From JAUWGC01 sp963753055 (lineage in GTDB: Bacteria > Bacteroidota > Bacteroidia > Bacteroidales > B18-G4), in NCBI GenBank assembly GCA_963753055.1, contig CAVWAP010000001.1, positions 620,001-684,000 on the forward strand: DNA of 64,000 bases. Direction: 5' to 3'. Below, piece after piece: positions 18,054 to 27,588 of this stretch. Position numbers and translations under genes: made by a program. The stretch's first letter is position 1. Every line of letters starts with the position of its first letter. The notes below the pieces were generated by a model, which was not told where the DNA came from, made no database searches, and saw nothing but the letters and a program-made list of their open reading frames with translations.

Positions 18054-20337
18054 ATTTGTTTAATGTTATTTTTCGTGAATATGATTGATCACCATTGGTG
18101 TATCTGACAATATAGATGCCGTTAGGCAAGGTGCTCAAATCAAGAGAGTGTGCTGTTTTCCCTTTATTAAAGAACAGCTCCTGTTGTATCATCGTTTGTC
18201 CAACAAGGTCCACAACATATACTTTCATCTCAGTGGCTTCCATTGTTTCATACTCTATGTATATGTTGCCGTTGCTTGGATTTGGATAGAGATTTACCAT
18301 GTTATCATCAGGCACCTCATTAAGACCTTGAACCGGTTCAATCGTGAACGACCAGGGTTCACTCCATTCAGTTGTGTCAGCTCCCTGTATGGACCTGACA
18401 TGCCATTGATATGTTGTGCCATTGACCATTGGTGTGATTACCCTGTATTCACTCTCCGGAGCATCTACGAATACATCACAGCAAGGATGGGTGAGGTCCA
18501 TAGTGTCGTAACTGACCTGGTACATATCAACACCCGAAATTGGTTCCCATACCAGGGTTGGCAGGATCTCAACATCAGTGGCATTATTTGACGGAGAGCT
18601 CAGATGCACTGTGTTAATTGTAGTGAAATGCCATGGCTCTGACCATTCTGAGGTATCAGTTGCATGGTTTGCCCTGACCCGCCAGTAATAATCTGTTCCA
18701 AAGAAAAGGTTATTGCGGATTAAACTACTTTCCTCTGTAAACTCGTTATAAGGATTTGAGAAGTTCTCATTATCTGCAAACTGGGCTTCATAAGTCAGCA
18801 CCCCATCCATAGGCTCCCATGTAAATTCATCACTGAGGCCTATACCAGTTTCATTGTTATCTGGTGATACAAGTGTTATTGTGGGAAGCGTATTCATTGA
18901 CCTGGCACCTGACCAGTCAGATGTATCCTGGGCGTGTCTTGTTCTGACTCTCCAATAGTACTTCTTGCCAAAATACATGAACTTGGTCATGTAAGCACCT
19001 GAGTCAGCATTTCTGGAATAGACATTATGATCAGAGCTAAAACCTACTCCATCGTCATATAATGCCTCACCATCATTACCACAAGTGTAACCCACATCAC
19101 CTGAGAAAAAGATGGAATTAAACTGATTTTCTGATCCAATACTCTGGCTGAACCATTCACCAGCATATTGAATGAAGGAACCATCTTTTCCAATTGAATA
19201 CCCCGTTCCGGCACCTGTGAAATATATGCTATAAAGGTCTTTTGTGCTGCCTGTTGGGGTTTCCATTTCTGTCCATTCAGTCCCATCATACATCCAAACA
19301 ATACCTCCTTTTCCACAAGCATAACCCATATTGGCACTAAGTAAATGTACACCATAAAAGTCTTTACTGCCGGCTTCCTGTTCTGTCCAATCAGTACCAT
19401 TATAATAATAAACGGCGCCACCTTTCCCAACAACCAACCCATTGCTGGCATCTGCAAAAGATACAGCATAGAAGTCATCAGTTGTTGAAAGATTGGCTGC
19501 AGTCCATGTAGCTCCATCATATCGGATTACGGTACCCCCGGTACCGACAGCCCATGCATCGCTTGCACTTACAACTGCGATATCATTAAGGTCACCAGTT
19601 ACAGGACTATTTGTTTCTTCAGTCCACTCTGTACCATCATAATATAAAATCGTTCCTGCAGCACCTACTGCTATGCCATCATCGGCAGCTGCCAACGCAA
19701 CTCCAAAAAGATCCGCAGTAGAAGGGCTTGTATATTCCATAACTTTAAAGGAATCAACATTCACCAGTGTTCCACCGGCCCCTACCATCCAGCCTTCCAA
19801 ACCTGAAGTGAAATAGCAGTCATTGAGGTGCATCCCTGTGGAATCAGGAAGTGGTTTCCAAAAGAATGATGTGTCAAGCTGGATGTCATAATGAGTTACA
19901 CCTGTTATGGTATACCATTCCAATAGTTGTGCTGGTGCGATTTCTGCCGCGTTATCATTTGGTTTCTTCAGCCTGAGGATATTATCGACCTGAAAAGACC
20001 ATGTTTCCGACCAATCAGAAATATCAGGCCCATCAATAGCTTTAACCCTCCAGTAGTAAACTGCATTAAAAGTCAGTTCACTTGTTACAACAGCAGATAA
20101 ATTGGTGTTGAAAGTTATGGGGTTGCTGAACCCTGGGTCTGTGTCTAACTCAACATCATAAAACACTTGCCCGTTAACCCCTGTGACAGGGCTCCAGCTT
20201 ATTGTAACATTGGGCATTTGTTTTAAATCTCCATTTTCGGGTACGAGAAGTGTTGGAGGGTAAACCTTGGTTTGGGCAGTTAAACTGAAAATGGCTATTA
20301 CAAACAGTAAAATGCATGTAGATAACAATTTTTTCAT
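18052..20337 (-). CDS. T9SS surface protein with Ycf48-like propeller repeats and fibronectin-like modules
   Basis: 761 residues. Signal peptide about 1-22 (SLTAQ). Two fibronectin-like modules precede and three follow a central block; each has the pattern W-SP-x-x-G/V-x-x-Y-x-V/D...W-R-V...D-T/I-S-(D/E)-W-S. The central block (about 190-430) has six to seven repeats of about 42 residues with the pattern G-x-x-V/G-K/T-G-G-x-V-x-Y-x-DGT-x-W-T, like Ycf48/BNR propeller blades. The C-terminus has MVNLYPNPSNGNIYIEY and LPNGIYIVRYTNG, a T9SS type A sorting domain. It is probably an adhesin or a surface scaffold. An identical transcription direction and 38-base gap tie it to the upstream large T9SS gene. 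Confidence 0.8.
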   Translation of the reverse strand: MKKLLSTCILLFVIAIFSLTAQTKVYPPTLLVPENGDLKQMPNVTISWSPVTGVNGQVFYDVELDTDPGFSNPITFNTNLSAVVTSELTFNAVYYWRVKAIDGPDISDWSETWSFQVDNILRLKKPNDNAAEIAPAQLLEWYTITGVTHYDIQLDTSFFWKPLPDSTGMHLNDCYFTSGLEGWMVGAGGTLVNVDSFKVMEYTSPSTADLFGVALAAADDGIAVGAAGTILYYDGTEWTEETNSPVTGDLNDIAVVSASDAWAVGTGGTVIRYDGATWTAANLSTTDDFYAVSFADASNGLVVGKGGAVYYYNGTDWTEQEAGSKDFYGVHLLSANMGYACGKGGIVWMYDGTEWTEMETPTGSTKDLYSIYFTGAGTGYSIGKDGSFIQYAGEWFSQSIGSENQFNSIFFSGDVGYTCGNDGEALYDDGVGFSSDHNVYSRNADSGAYMTKFMYFGKKYYWRVRTRHAQDTSDWSGARSMNTLPTITLVSPDNNETGIGLSDEFTWEPMDGVLTYEAQFADNENFSNPYNEFTEESSLIRNNLFFGTDYYWRVRANHATDTSEWSEPWHFTTINTVHLSSPSNNATDVEILPTLVWEPISGVDMYQVSYDTMDLTHPCCDVFVDAPESEYRVITPMVNGTTYQWHVRSIQGADTTEWSEPWSFTIEPVQGLNEVPDDNMVNLYPNPSNGNIYIEYETMEATEMKVYVVDLVGQTMIQQELFFNKGKTAHSLDLSTLPNGIYIVRYTNGDQSYSRKITLNK

Positions 20338-20375
20338 AATCTCTTGATTTATGTGTTTTTTGAATAATTCTGTGA

Positions 20376-23300
20376 TTACTTGTATACAATAAACTTAGCA
20401 GTTTCCATTGTCCTTCCAGCTACTAATCGCATGAAATACGTACCAGAAGGCAGGTTATTACAGTTCATCTCATAATGCAATAAACCAGCTGGTTGAGTGC
20501 TGAGATCATCCTGCGTGATCAATTTACCATTAATATCAAAGATATATACCTGTACGCTTGAAGCTTCCAGAAGTTCAATGTCAAGGTAAGCATTATCCCT
20601 GACAGGATTAGGATAAATGACCATATTGCCGGCAGTGGCAATACTTATTGGTGGTTCGCCGATACCAACCGGTTGTTGGAATTGATCATTATAGTATAAT
20701 CCACGGCCATGTGATGCTGCATAGATAACACCATAGTTATCAGTACCCTGGTACCAGACAAGGGTGGAATCTATTCCATCATAATTCCAGATGGGTACAT
20801 CTTCCTGGGCGTTGGTTTGTTGCCTTAGCATAAATACTGGTGTTTCACCAATTGCTTCATGATTCTCATCAATAGTTTGTGACCACTCAGGACTGGAGGC
20901 CCAGACATTTTGAGAAACGAATGTTCCCAACTCCGTACCAATGATGGCCATATTCGAATTGTTCATTTCTATGACTGATGCGTAGACAGGCATCTGTGGC
21001 AGGTTCCCCTGTGCTGAAGTAAACTCGGGTACCTGGTCCAGGCCATTGGTGCTTTTCAGTACGTAAGCAGTATTGCCATAGTTTCCAAGTGTAATGATCA
21101 CATGACGGGAATCATTAGGATCTACTGATATAGAAGTAATAGCCTGGGTTATTGGTGTAGAAGTCCCTGGTACATTGACCGGAACCTCTGTAGTAGAAAT
21201 TTGACAGAATGGGCTATTGACATCTGCACGATCATAATCATAAGCAAGGGCAATATTTGAAATTCTGAATAACCTTCCTTCCTGTGTTCCAACCCATGCG
21301 TGATTAGCGTCTGCTGAAGTAGCAATGCACTGTGGTGTTCCTTCAAACCCAACTTCACTATTATTTGAGATAAGGTACCACTCAGGTGGCAGGGCTGTGA
21401 AGTCCATAGCCTGTGTAGTCATCCATACCTCATCGAATATGGCCAGGAAGAACTTGGTAGATACAATATCTTTAACAAGAATAGAATCCTGAGGTCCCAA
21501 AGGAGATTCAAGGGTGTGATAAAATGGGTAGTTTAAATTTCTGCTGAAGCATGGGATTTGATCACCAGCGCCATAGGAAAATTGCCTTGAGAAGAAATAG
21601 ACAGAATCCCTGCTATTTTCGTTGGTAAAATCTTCCCATAACAAACTTGGCAGTATGAAGGAGTTAGCCGGAAGAGTAATTGCTCCAGGAAGGAATGAAT
21701 TGGAGTAGCTCTCAGCAGCATCATCTGTTCTTCTGATACTGACTGTCCCAGTGGTGTGGGAACTTGCAATATAAGCATCCTGGTTTATTGAAGAGATAAA
21801 GGAATAACCTCCGTCACCTCCAAACAATGGTAATTCGAATCCATTCTTTTTTATGGCTGCCGCACCGTATCCTGAGATTGTCAGGACGCCGTTATCCTGG
21901 GCACCACCAATAACTTTATATTTTCTGCCTGAGTAACTTGTCGTGTAGAACTGGGAGGAATAATATGTCTTACTGGCTGAACTATATTCATAATCTTGTG
22001 AACCTATGATGCATGTATATACTCCTCCGTCATTGGTGACAACAAAGCTGTTATTAAAGCCAGGCCTGAAAACAATGGAATGCTGGTCTTCATGAAGTCC
22101 AGAAATAAATCCTGGGATGGTAAAACTATTGGATTTTTGAGACCATTGATAAAATCCGCTTGCATTAAATTTTTGTCCTTCCCATAAATTGATACCGCCA
22201 ACGATAACACGGAAGGGATCATCAGGGAATACAGAGATGCAATTATCATACATGCCTTGTCCAGTACCAATTTCAGTACCATGTCCAAAAATATTAAGTG
22301 AAGCAGTGCCACCTGGTGCAATAATTCTCCAGTCGGTACCACCATCTTCAGAGACGTAAATATTATCCAGTGCACCGTTATCATTGGCAATACTTGCATA
22401 GATCACTTCGGGGTCGGAAGGTGCAATGGCGAATTCAATCCTGCCAATACCATCAACCGGAAGGCTTGCACTGTCGCCTCTGGATTTCAGCATGAAAAGG
22501 TGCGGATCTCCAGTGGATGATACATAACACAGGTTGTCAATATCGGTAACAATTTTACCATCAGTTCCTATTTTGACATCAAACGAATTACCAACCAAAA
22601 ACGCAGCATCAGTCCTGGCGAATGCCCAGGTTACTCCACCGTCTGCCGAGTAGCGCAATCCACGGTTTGTTGATGCATAGAGATTTCCTTTAGCGGCATC
22701 AAAAGCCAGCTCATTAATAAAGGCCCAGCCAGCAGTGTCACTATTTATTGTTGGTTTGGTGTTAGGAAGTAGGCTGAAGTTTTCTCCATCGGTTGATTTA
22801 TAAATCCCTGTGCCTATAAAACCACCATTATAACCAAGTGGTCCAAAGCTTGTAAAATCTTCAGTAGCAAAGCTTTCTCCGGTTCCAGCATAAATGTTAC
22901 CCTGGTCATCCTGTACAAAACAGGAAACCTTTAGAGCTTGATCCCAGCCATTTATTTTACTCCATGTCAAACCAAGGTTGGTTGACTTGAAAATACCACC
23001 ACTAACACTTGCAGCGAGGAGTGTATTAGCTGTTTCATCGCCACTATCAAAAATTATTGCTCTAGTTCGGCCGGCAATATTATCCGGACCGAGTATTTCC
23101 CAATCCAGAACCTCATTCCTGTTAGCGGAAGCACTCAGGCCTTCTACCTGTTCTCTTGCCTTAACTACATCCCGGAAATCAATCTGACCTGTTACCTGAT
23201 TGTTTCTAATCTTTGCAAGGTATTGTGCAGCAGGTTTAAATACTTTAGCAGCGTTCGTGTAGGATGCATTCTTAGTAGATGAAGTTTCTTGATTGTGCAA

Positions 23301-23378
23301 AAAAGTTGATGAAAAAAGGAAAAAGGTGAGACCAATAGCAACCAAAAAAAAGCTGAATGGTAAAATTCTATTTTTCAT
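20376..23378 (-). CDS. Large T9SS protein with sortilin/BNR-like propeller repeats
   Basis: 1000 residues. The signal segment is PFSFFLVAIGLTFFLFSSTF. The body carries many BNR/VPS10-like blades: GGIFKSTNLGLTWSKINGW, GTGIYKSTDGENFSLLPN, LRYSADGGVTWAF, IYVSEDGGTDWRII, VYTCIIGSQ and others. The Asp-box pattern S-x-D-G-G-x-x-W repeats at blade edges. The end has MVIYPNPVRDNAYLDIELL and LPSGTYFMRLVAGR, a T9SS sorting domain. Proteins of this type are often called glycosyl hydrolase or sialidase-like, but the catalytic residues of sialidases are not evident, so a binding role is as likely. Confidence 0.8.
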   Translation of the reverse strand: MKNRILPFSFFLVAIGLTFFLFSSTFLHNQETSSTKNASYTNAAKVFKPAAQYLAKIRNNQVTGQIDFRDVVKAREQVEGLSASANRNEVLDWEILGPDNIAGRTRAIIFDSGDETANTLLAASVSGGIFKSTNLGLTWSKINGWDQALKVSCFVQDDQGNIYAGTGESFATEDFTSFGPLGYNGGFIGTGIYKSTDGENFSLLPNTKPTINSDTAGWAFINELAFDAAKGNLYASTNRGLRYSADGGVTWAFARTDAAFLVGNSFDVKIGTDGKIVTDIDNLCYVSSTGDPHLFMLKSRGDSASLPVDGIGRIEFAIAPSDPEVIYASIANDNGALDNIYVSEDGGTDWRIIAPGGTASLNIFGHGTEIGTGQGMYDNCISVFPDDPFRVIVGGINLWEGQKFNASGFYQWSQKSNSFTIPGFISGLHEDQHSIVFRPGFNNSFVVTNDGGVYTCIIGSQDYEYSSASKTYYSSQFYTTSYSGRKYKVIGGAQDNGVLTISGYGAAAIKKNGFELPLFGGDGGYSFISSINQDAYIASSHTTGTVSIRRTDDAAESYSNSFLPGAITLPANSFILPSLLWEDFTNENSRDSVYFFSRQFSYGAGDQIPCFSRNLNYPFYHTLESPLGPQDSILVKDIVSTKFFLAIFDEVWMTTQAMDFTALPPEWYLISNNSEVGFEGTPQCIATSADANHAWVGTQEGRLFRISNIALAYDYDRADVNSPFCQISTTEVPVNVPGTSTPITQAITSISVDPNDSRHVIITLGNYGNTAYVLKSTNGLDQVPEFTSAQGNLPQMPVYASVIEMNNSNMAIIGTELGTFVSQNVWASSPEWSQTIDENHEAIGETPVFMLRQQTNAQEDVPIWNYDGIDSTLVWYQGTDNYGVIYAASHGRGLYYNDQFQQPVGIGEPPISIATAGNMVIYPNPVRDNAYLDIELLEASSVQVYIFDINGKLITQDDLSTQPAGLLHYEMNCNNLPSGTYFMRLVAGRTMETAKFIVYK

Positions 23379-23537
23379 GTTAGTTTAATTTGATTTTTGG
23401 TTAAATTAAATACAAAATTAATGTTAAGTGCATGTTGATACGTGGCACAAGTTACATCTTTTTTATTTACATTCAACTTATGCTCACCAAAAATATCAAC
23501 ATTAATTAACAAAAATAACCTAAAAAGTTAATAGACA

Positions 23538-23568
23538 CAAAGATAAAAGAATTTATAAATTATACAAG
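23538..23568 (-). promoter_or_regulatory. Promoter of the large sortilin-like gene, inside a 303-base divergent spacer
   Basis: Read on the minus strand, CTTG (23568-23565), 19 bases, then a perfect TATCTTTG (23545-23538). The start would be near 23531, giving a leader of about 150 bases. For the plus-strand peptidase, CTTG at 23622-23625, 20 bases, GACATTTG at 23646-23653 is a weaker candidate. Otherwise the spacer 23379-23681 is AT-rich and holds nothing else I recognise. Confidence 0.55.
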
Positions 23569-23681
23569 TGAAATCCAGTTTTCGGTAGCCTAAAACCAGT
23601 TAACGGTTAATATAGATTTCTCTTGTAGAATTGACTATTTCGTGCGACATTTGTATAATTATAAAAATAAAAACCTACGAC

Positions 23682-24896
23682 ATGAACAAGCAAACTTTCC
23701 TTAAGACGGGGATCTTAATCCCGGTACTTTTTCTTTGTTTTGGGATCAATCTTGCAGCCCAGGATGAAGTGCCTGACAGTACATATGTATTTACCAGCAT
23801 TTATGACCATCCTGCCACAGTTGTAAAGGATCAAAACCGGTCTGGCACATGCTGGGCTTTTGCCGGGATCTCCTTTGTTGAATCGGAAATACTAAAGACA
23901 AAAGGCGACACTTTTGACCTGTCAGAAATGTATATTGTCCGGTATGCCTATCCAGCTAAAGCGGAAAGGTATGTTAGGCTCCATGGAAAAGCTGTGTTCG
24001 GCGCAGGTGGGCAGGCCCATGATGTTACCAATGTCTTCCGTGATAATGGAGTTGTTCCTGAAGAAGTTTATAATGGGATGGAAATTGGTGAGAATGGACA
24101 TAACCATGGTGAGATGGATGCTGTTTTAGATGGGATGGCTACTTCTATCACTAAACGCAGAGGAGGTAAGCTTACACCAGTATGGTTTGATGCTGTCAAT
24201 GCAGTTATGGATGTATACCTTGGCAAGGCTCCTGAAGAATTTGATTATAAGGGTGTAACATATTCTCCAGAGTCATTTGCTGAGATGACAGGCTTTAATC
24301 CCGATGATTATGTCGAGATAACTTCTTATACACATCATCCGTTCTATTCCTCATGCAGACTTGAGATCCCGGATAACTGGTCAAATGATAATTACTATAA
24401 TCTACCAATCGATGATTTAATAAGTGTCATGGATTATGCTTTTGAAAAGGAGTACACCGTCTGCTGGGATGGAGATGTCAGTGACAAGGGCTTTTCTCAC
24501 CGTAACGGAGTAGCCATCGTTCCGGATAAGAACCTGAAAGACCTCAGCCAGACTGAGAGAGAGCGTTGGGAAGCACTTACAGAAAAAGAAAAATCAGCTC
24601 AATTATACAGTTTTGATGTTCCCGGTGATGAAAAAGAGATTACACAGGAAATGAGGCAGTTAGAATTTGATAATTATACCGCAACGGATGATCACCTGAT
24701 GCACCTTACCGGTATCGTTGAAGACCAAAATGGAACCAGGTATTATAAAACCAAGAATTCATGGGCTGAGGACAGCAATGAGTTTGGCGGCTATCTAAAC
24801 ATGTCGGAATCCTATATCAGGTTGAAAACTGTGGCGATAATGGTGAATAAGAAGGCCGTGCCTAAAGAAATTGCAAAGAAACTGGGGATAGAATAG
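23682..24896 (+). CDS. Exported C1B-family (bleomycin hydrolase/PepC-like) cysteine peptidase
   Basis: 404 residues from the ATG at 23682; an upstream extension to 23631 would bury the signal peptide. Signal about 1-26 (FGINLAAQ). Papain-like catalytic residues: Gln51 and Cys57 in KDQNRSGTCWAFAG, His338 in TDDHLMHLTG and Asn359 in KTKNSWAED. The arrangement and length match PepC/bleomycin hydrolases, usually cytosolic hexamers. Here the signal peptide suggests a periplasmic or surface aminopeptidase, as known from several Bacteroidota. It could trim peptides released by the two secreted serine proteases; that is inference. It ends four bases from the convergent batE. Confidence 0.88.
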   Translation: MNKQTFLKTGILIPVLFLCFGINLAAQDEVPDSTYVFTSIYDHPATVVKDQNRSGTCWAFAGISFVESEILKTKGDTFDLSEMYIVRYAYPAKAERYVRLHGKAVFGAGGQAHDVTNVFRDNGVVPEEVYNGMEIGENGHNHGEMDAVLDGMATSITKRRGGKLTPVWFDAVNAVMDVYLGKAPEEFDYKGVTYSPESFAEMTGFNPDDYVEITSYTHHPFYSSCRLEIPDNWSNDNYYNLPIDDLISVMDYAFEKEYTVCWDGDVSDKGFSHRNGVAIVPDKNLKDLSQTERERWEALTEKEKSAQLYSFDVPGDEKEITQEMRQLEFDNYTATDDHLMHLTGIVEDQNGTRYYKTKNSWAEDSNEFGGYLNMSESYIRLKTVAIMVNKKAVPKEIAKKLGIE

Positions 24897-24900
24897 AAGC

Positions 24901-25659
24901 TTATATTTTTTTGAGGGTGTTGTCAGGCAGCCAACCAATACTGCCATTAGATATCCTGATCTCATACCAGCCTTCAACCTGGTCCATGATCTCCACTTTT
25001 GTTCCTTCATGGATCACGAATAAGTCGACACTGTTTTTAGCGGGGGAGCTTTTTATGGTTATTGTTGGAGAAAAAACAATAGCAAAATTGTCGTTGTTTT
25101 GCTGATTATATTTTTGATAAGCAATATAAAAAGATAGTACAAGCAATATCACCATGGCCAATCCTGCCCAGAATGATACCCGCCTGAGAATAAGGTTCTT
25201 TGTAATAATGAAAAAAGTCGCCAGGCATATCAGGATAAGGAAAAGCACTATGGACGTCCTTGCCCATATATCCGGACTAAATAGACCTGTTAAGGCTTTC
25301 CACCAACGAACATAAAACATTTCAGGCATGGCTTCTATCTTATCTGTGATTTGACTATTGGCAATATTCAGATTGAACCAGGTCTGCTCATCCTTTGGAT
25401 CAAGCTTTAAGGCTTTTTCATAGTATAATATGGCTGAAGGGATGTCCTTTGATTTAAAACAGGCATTTCCAAGATTATAGTATAATGCTGAGGATACATA
25501 ACCACTGTCGATAACAGAATGATACAAATCCACTGCTTCTGTAAAATCACCTTCATTATATGCCTGGTTGGCTTTTTCTATGATGGCAAATTGCGAATCC
25601 TGGGCCCGGGCCGAGAATAGAATAAAAACAATGAATATGCTGACCAGTATTCTGTTCAT
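24901..25659 (-). CDS. batE: BatE: TPR and SH3-like membrane protein
   Basis: 252 residues, last gene of the Bat operon. A signal peptide (FILFSARAQ) precedes two to three TPR units (about 28-110: ANQAYNEGDFTEAVDLYHS, SALYYNLGNACFKSKDIP, ALKLDPKDEQTWFNLNIANS). Two membrane helices follow (about 130-190), then a bacterial SH3 domain (about 195-252: GTKVEIMDQVEGWYEIRI, GSIGWLPDNTLKKI). Bat proteins support aerotolerance and stress survival in Bacteroides and Francisella. SH3b modules commonly bind cell-wall peptides. The gap to batD is 13 bases. Confidence 0.85.
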   Translation of the reverse strand: MNRILVSIFIVFILFSARAQDSQFAIIEKANQAYNEGDFTEAVDLYHSVIDSGYVSSALYYNLGNACFKSKDIPSAILYYEKALKLDPKDEQTWFNLNIANSQITDKIEAMPEMFYVRWWKALTGLFSPDIWARTSIVLFLILICLATFFIITKNLILRRVSFWAGLAMVILLVLSFYIAYQKYNQQNNDNFAIVFSPTITIKSSPAKNSVDLFVIHEGTKVEIMDQVEGWYEIRISNGSIGWLPDNTLKKI

Positions 25660-25672
25660 TTTTATTTAGTCC

Positions 25673-27535
25673 TTATGATTTTAATTCTCTCTCAATTTTG
25701 CTGATTATATTGATCGCTTCAGTATAAATTTCATTCATGGATGATGACTTATCATCTGGTGCGAAGCGGGCATACTCACAGTGGTCAAGTGTTTGGATAA
25801 ATTCAGAGATGATCTCTTCCTTAATTGATTTGTCTTCTAGACGATCATGAACGGTATCCATCGATAATTCAGAAAACGGAATATTGAATTTGTCGCCTAA
25901 ATACCCCCATAACGCCTGGGAAACTTCATTGTAAAATTCTTTATCATTGCCTTCTTTCATAAACTGGTTGGCCTTCTTTAAATTATTCCTGGCTACTCTA
26001 GTGGCTTTTCTGTTCTTAACTAAAGCTGCATTACCCTGAATCCTTGTTTTTCTTCTCCAGAATAGGATGATGATAAGAAATATTACAAGGGGAATGATAA
26101 GCCAGGTAAAAAATGCAGGAGATGCAAAGAAGAATGTACCTATCCTGTTGAGTTGGAATGGTAAGGATTTAATATGGCGGATATCGCTTCCAATATACTG
26201 TATATCAGCCTGCGATACCCCACTATAAGCAATTCCAGCAGATGATTCCGACCCTTTGGCAACTGTAAGTGTGTACTCCGGGGTAGTGATTGTTTTAAAT
26301 GTTTTGGAGGTAAGATCAAAATAGGTGAAATTATATGGCTTGATTGTAAAGGTGCCAGCACTTCTTGGAATCAGGAGATACTCAAAGGTTCTGGAGCCTG
26401 CAACTCCGGATGAAGATATCTTGATATTATTATTGACCTTGGGGTCATAGGCTTCAATATCCGGTGGGAAGTTCAGATCAAACTGATCGATAAGCTCAAT
26501 ATTCCCTTTACCGGTAATAGTGTACTTGAGGTTGACAGCCTCATTTGCTTTTAATTCTGTCTTGTCTATTGAAGAAGTAAGTCTGAATGTCCCAACTGCG
26601 CCACCAAAATCAAGGGGTCGGGTTTCAAGAGGCAAAGGTCTGACATTCAATTTAATAGCATTAGATTTTACATTCAGCTCTACATTCTGGTACATGTTGT
26701 TGAAAAAAGGATCATCAAAGAAGCTATCGAAAAAGGGATCCCTCGACTTGCGTGTGCCTTCCTTGCGGACCTGTGCAATGCACTTTATTTCCATTGGATC
26801 CAATACCAGCTCTCCCGTCTTTTGTGGGAATAAAGCAATCTTTTTAAGGTCGGCTACAACATATTCTTTCCCATTATAAACCTCATTATACTGATTCAGC
26901 TTCTGGTTGTTTTCAAGCAGGTCATTCGACCAGAAACCAGAGAACGAGGACATCTTGTCAATGCTGATCTGGCTGATGGGGACTGTTGTGAATACCTTAT
27001 ATGTTAAAATTATCTGCTCGCCCTGAAATGGATTTGTCTTGGAAATAATGGCTTTGATGAAGACATCATCTGCTGAACCTATCTGGCTTTCACCCTGGGT
27101 AGTTCGTGCGTTTCCGGAAGTGCCTGTAGCCTGCCCCGGAGCCGCCTGGGCTCTGTCTTTTACAACTGCGATATCCAGTTTATTGGACTTGTATAATATT
27201 TTGTCAACATAGACTGTCGCTCCTGGAATAGTAAATTCTCCTTCAATAATTGCTTGCAGGTAATAAGTATAAGTCGTGCTTAAGGATTGGGACATTCTCC
27301 CATTGATTATCTGGTAACTGCGATTAGTTGAAAGGTTTGGGCCGCTCAATACGCGAAAATCCTTGAAGTCAGGGCCTTTAAATTCAGCCCCATTCTCATT
27401 GATCGAATAAGTGACCTGGAAACGGTCTCCCAGGGTAACTTTATTCCTTGCCGATGCTGTAAACTTCACATCCTGGGCAAAGCTAACCTGTGAGAAAGCG
27501 ATCAAAAATGTTATGATTTTCAAGATATTACGCAT
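25673..27535 (-). CDS. batD: BatD family protein
   Basis: 620 residues. Signal peptide (SQVSFAQ), then a large periplasmic part with repeated immunoglobulin-like modules, each beginning with a TLGDRFQVTYSI or ELKANEAVNLKYTITGKG type strand. A membrane helix lies at about 478-500 (FFTWLIIPLVIFLIIILFW). A cytoplasmic C-terminal domain of about 110 residues follows (NNLKKANQFMKEGNDKEFYNEV...LWGYLGDKFNIPFSELSMD). This matches the oxygen-tolerance BatD family. It probably presents periplasmic Ig domains to partners while BatA and BatB contribute VWA domains. Confidence 0.88.
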   Translation of the reverse strand: MRNILKIITFLIAFSQVSFAQDVKFTASARNKVTLGDRFQVTYSINENGAEFKGPDFKDFRVLSGPNLSTNRSYQIINGRMSQSLSTTYTYYLQAIIEGEFTIPGATVYVDKILYKSNKLDIAVVKDRAQAAPGQATGTSGNARTTQGESQIGSADDVFIKAIISKTNPFQGEQIILTYKVFTTVPISQISIDKMSSFSGFWSNDLLENNQKLNQYNEVYNGKEYVVADLKKIALFPQKTGELVLDPMEIKCIAQVRKEGTRKSRDPFFDSFFDDPFFNNMYQNVELNVKSNAIKLNVRPLPLETRPLDFGGAVGTFRLTSSIDKTELKANEAVNLKYTITGKGNIELIDQFDLNFPPDIEAYDPKVNNNIKISSSGVAGSRTFEYLLIPRSAGTFTIKPYNFTYFDLTSKTFKTITTPEYTLTVAKGSESSAGIAYSGVSQADIQYIGSDIRHIKSLPFQLNRIGTFFFASPAFFTWLIIPLVIFLIIILFWRRKTRIQGNAALVKNRKATRVARNNLKKANQFMKEGNDKEFYNEVSQALWGYLGDKFNIPFSELSMDTVHDRLEDKSIKEEIISEFIQTLDHCEYARFAPDDKSSSMNEIYTEAINIISKIERELKS

Positions 27536-27588
27536 GCAATCTGATAATTACTGACAAAAGTATAAATACCTGTTGATTATAATAACGT

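Noticed and set aside
23379..23681. Hidden gene in the 303-base spacer
   Set aside because: Reading both strands gives only short AT-rich frames without start context or a known motif.
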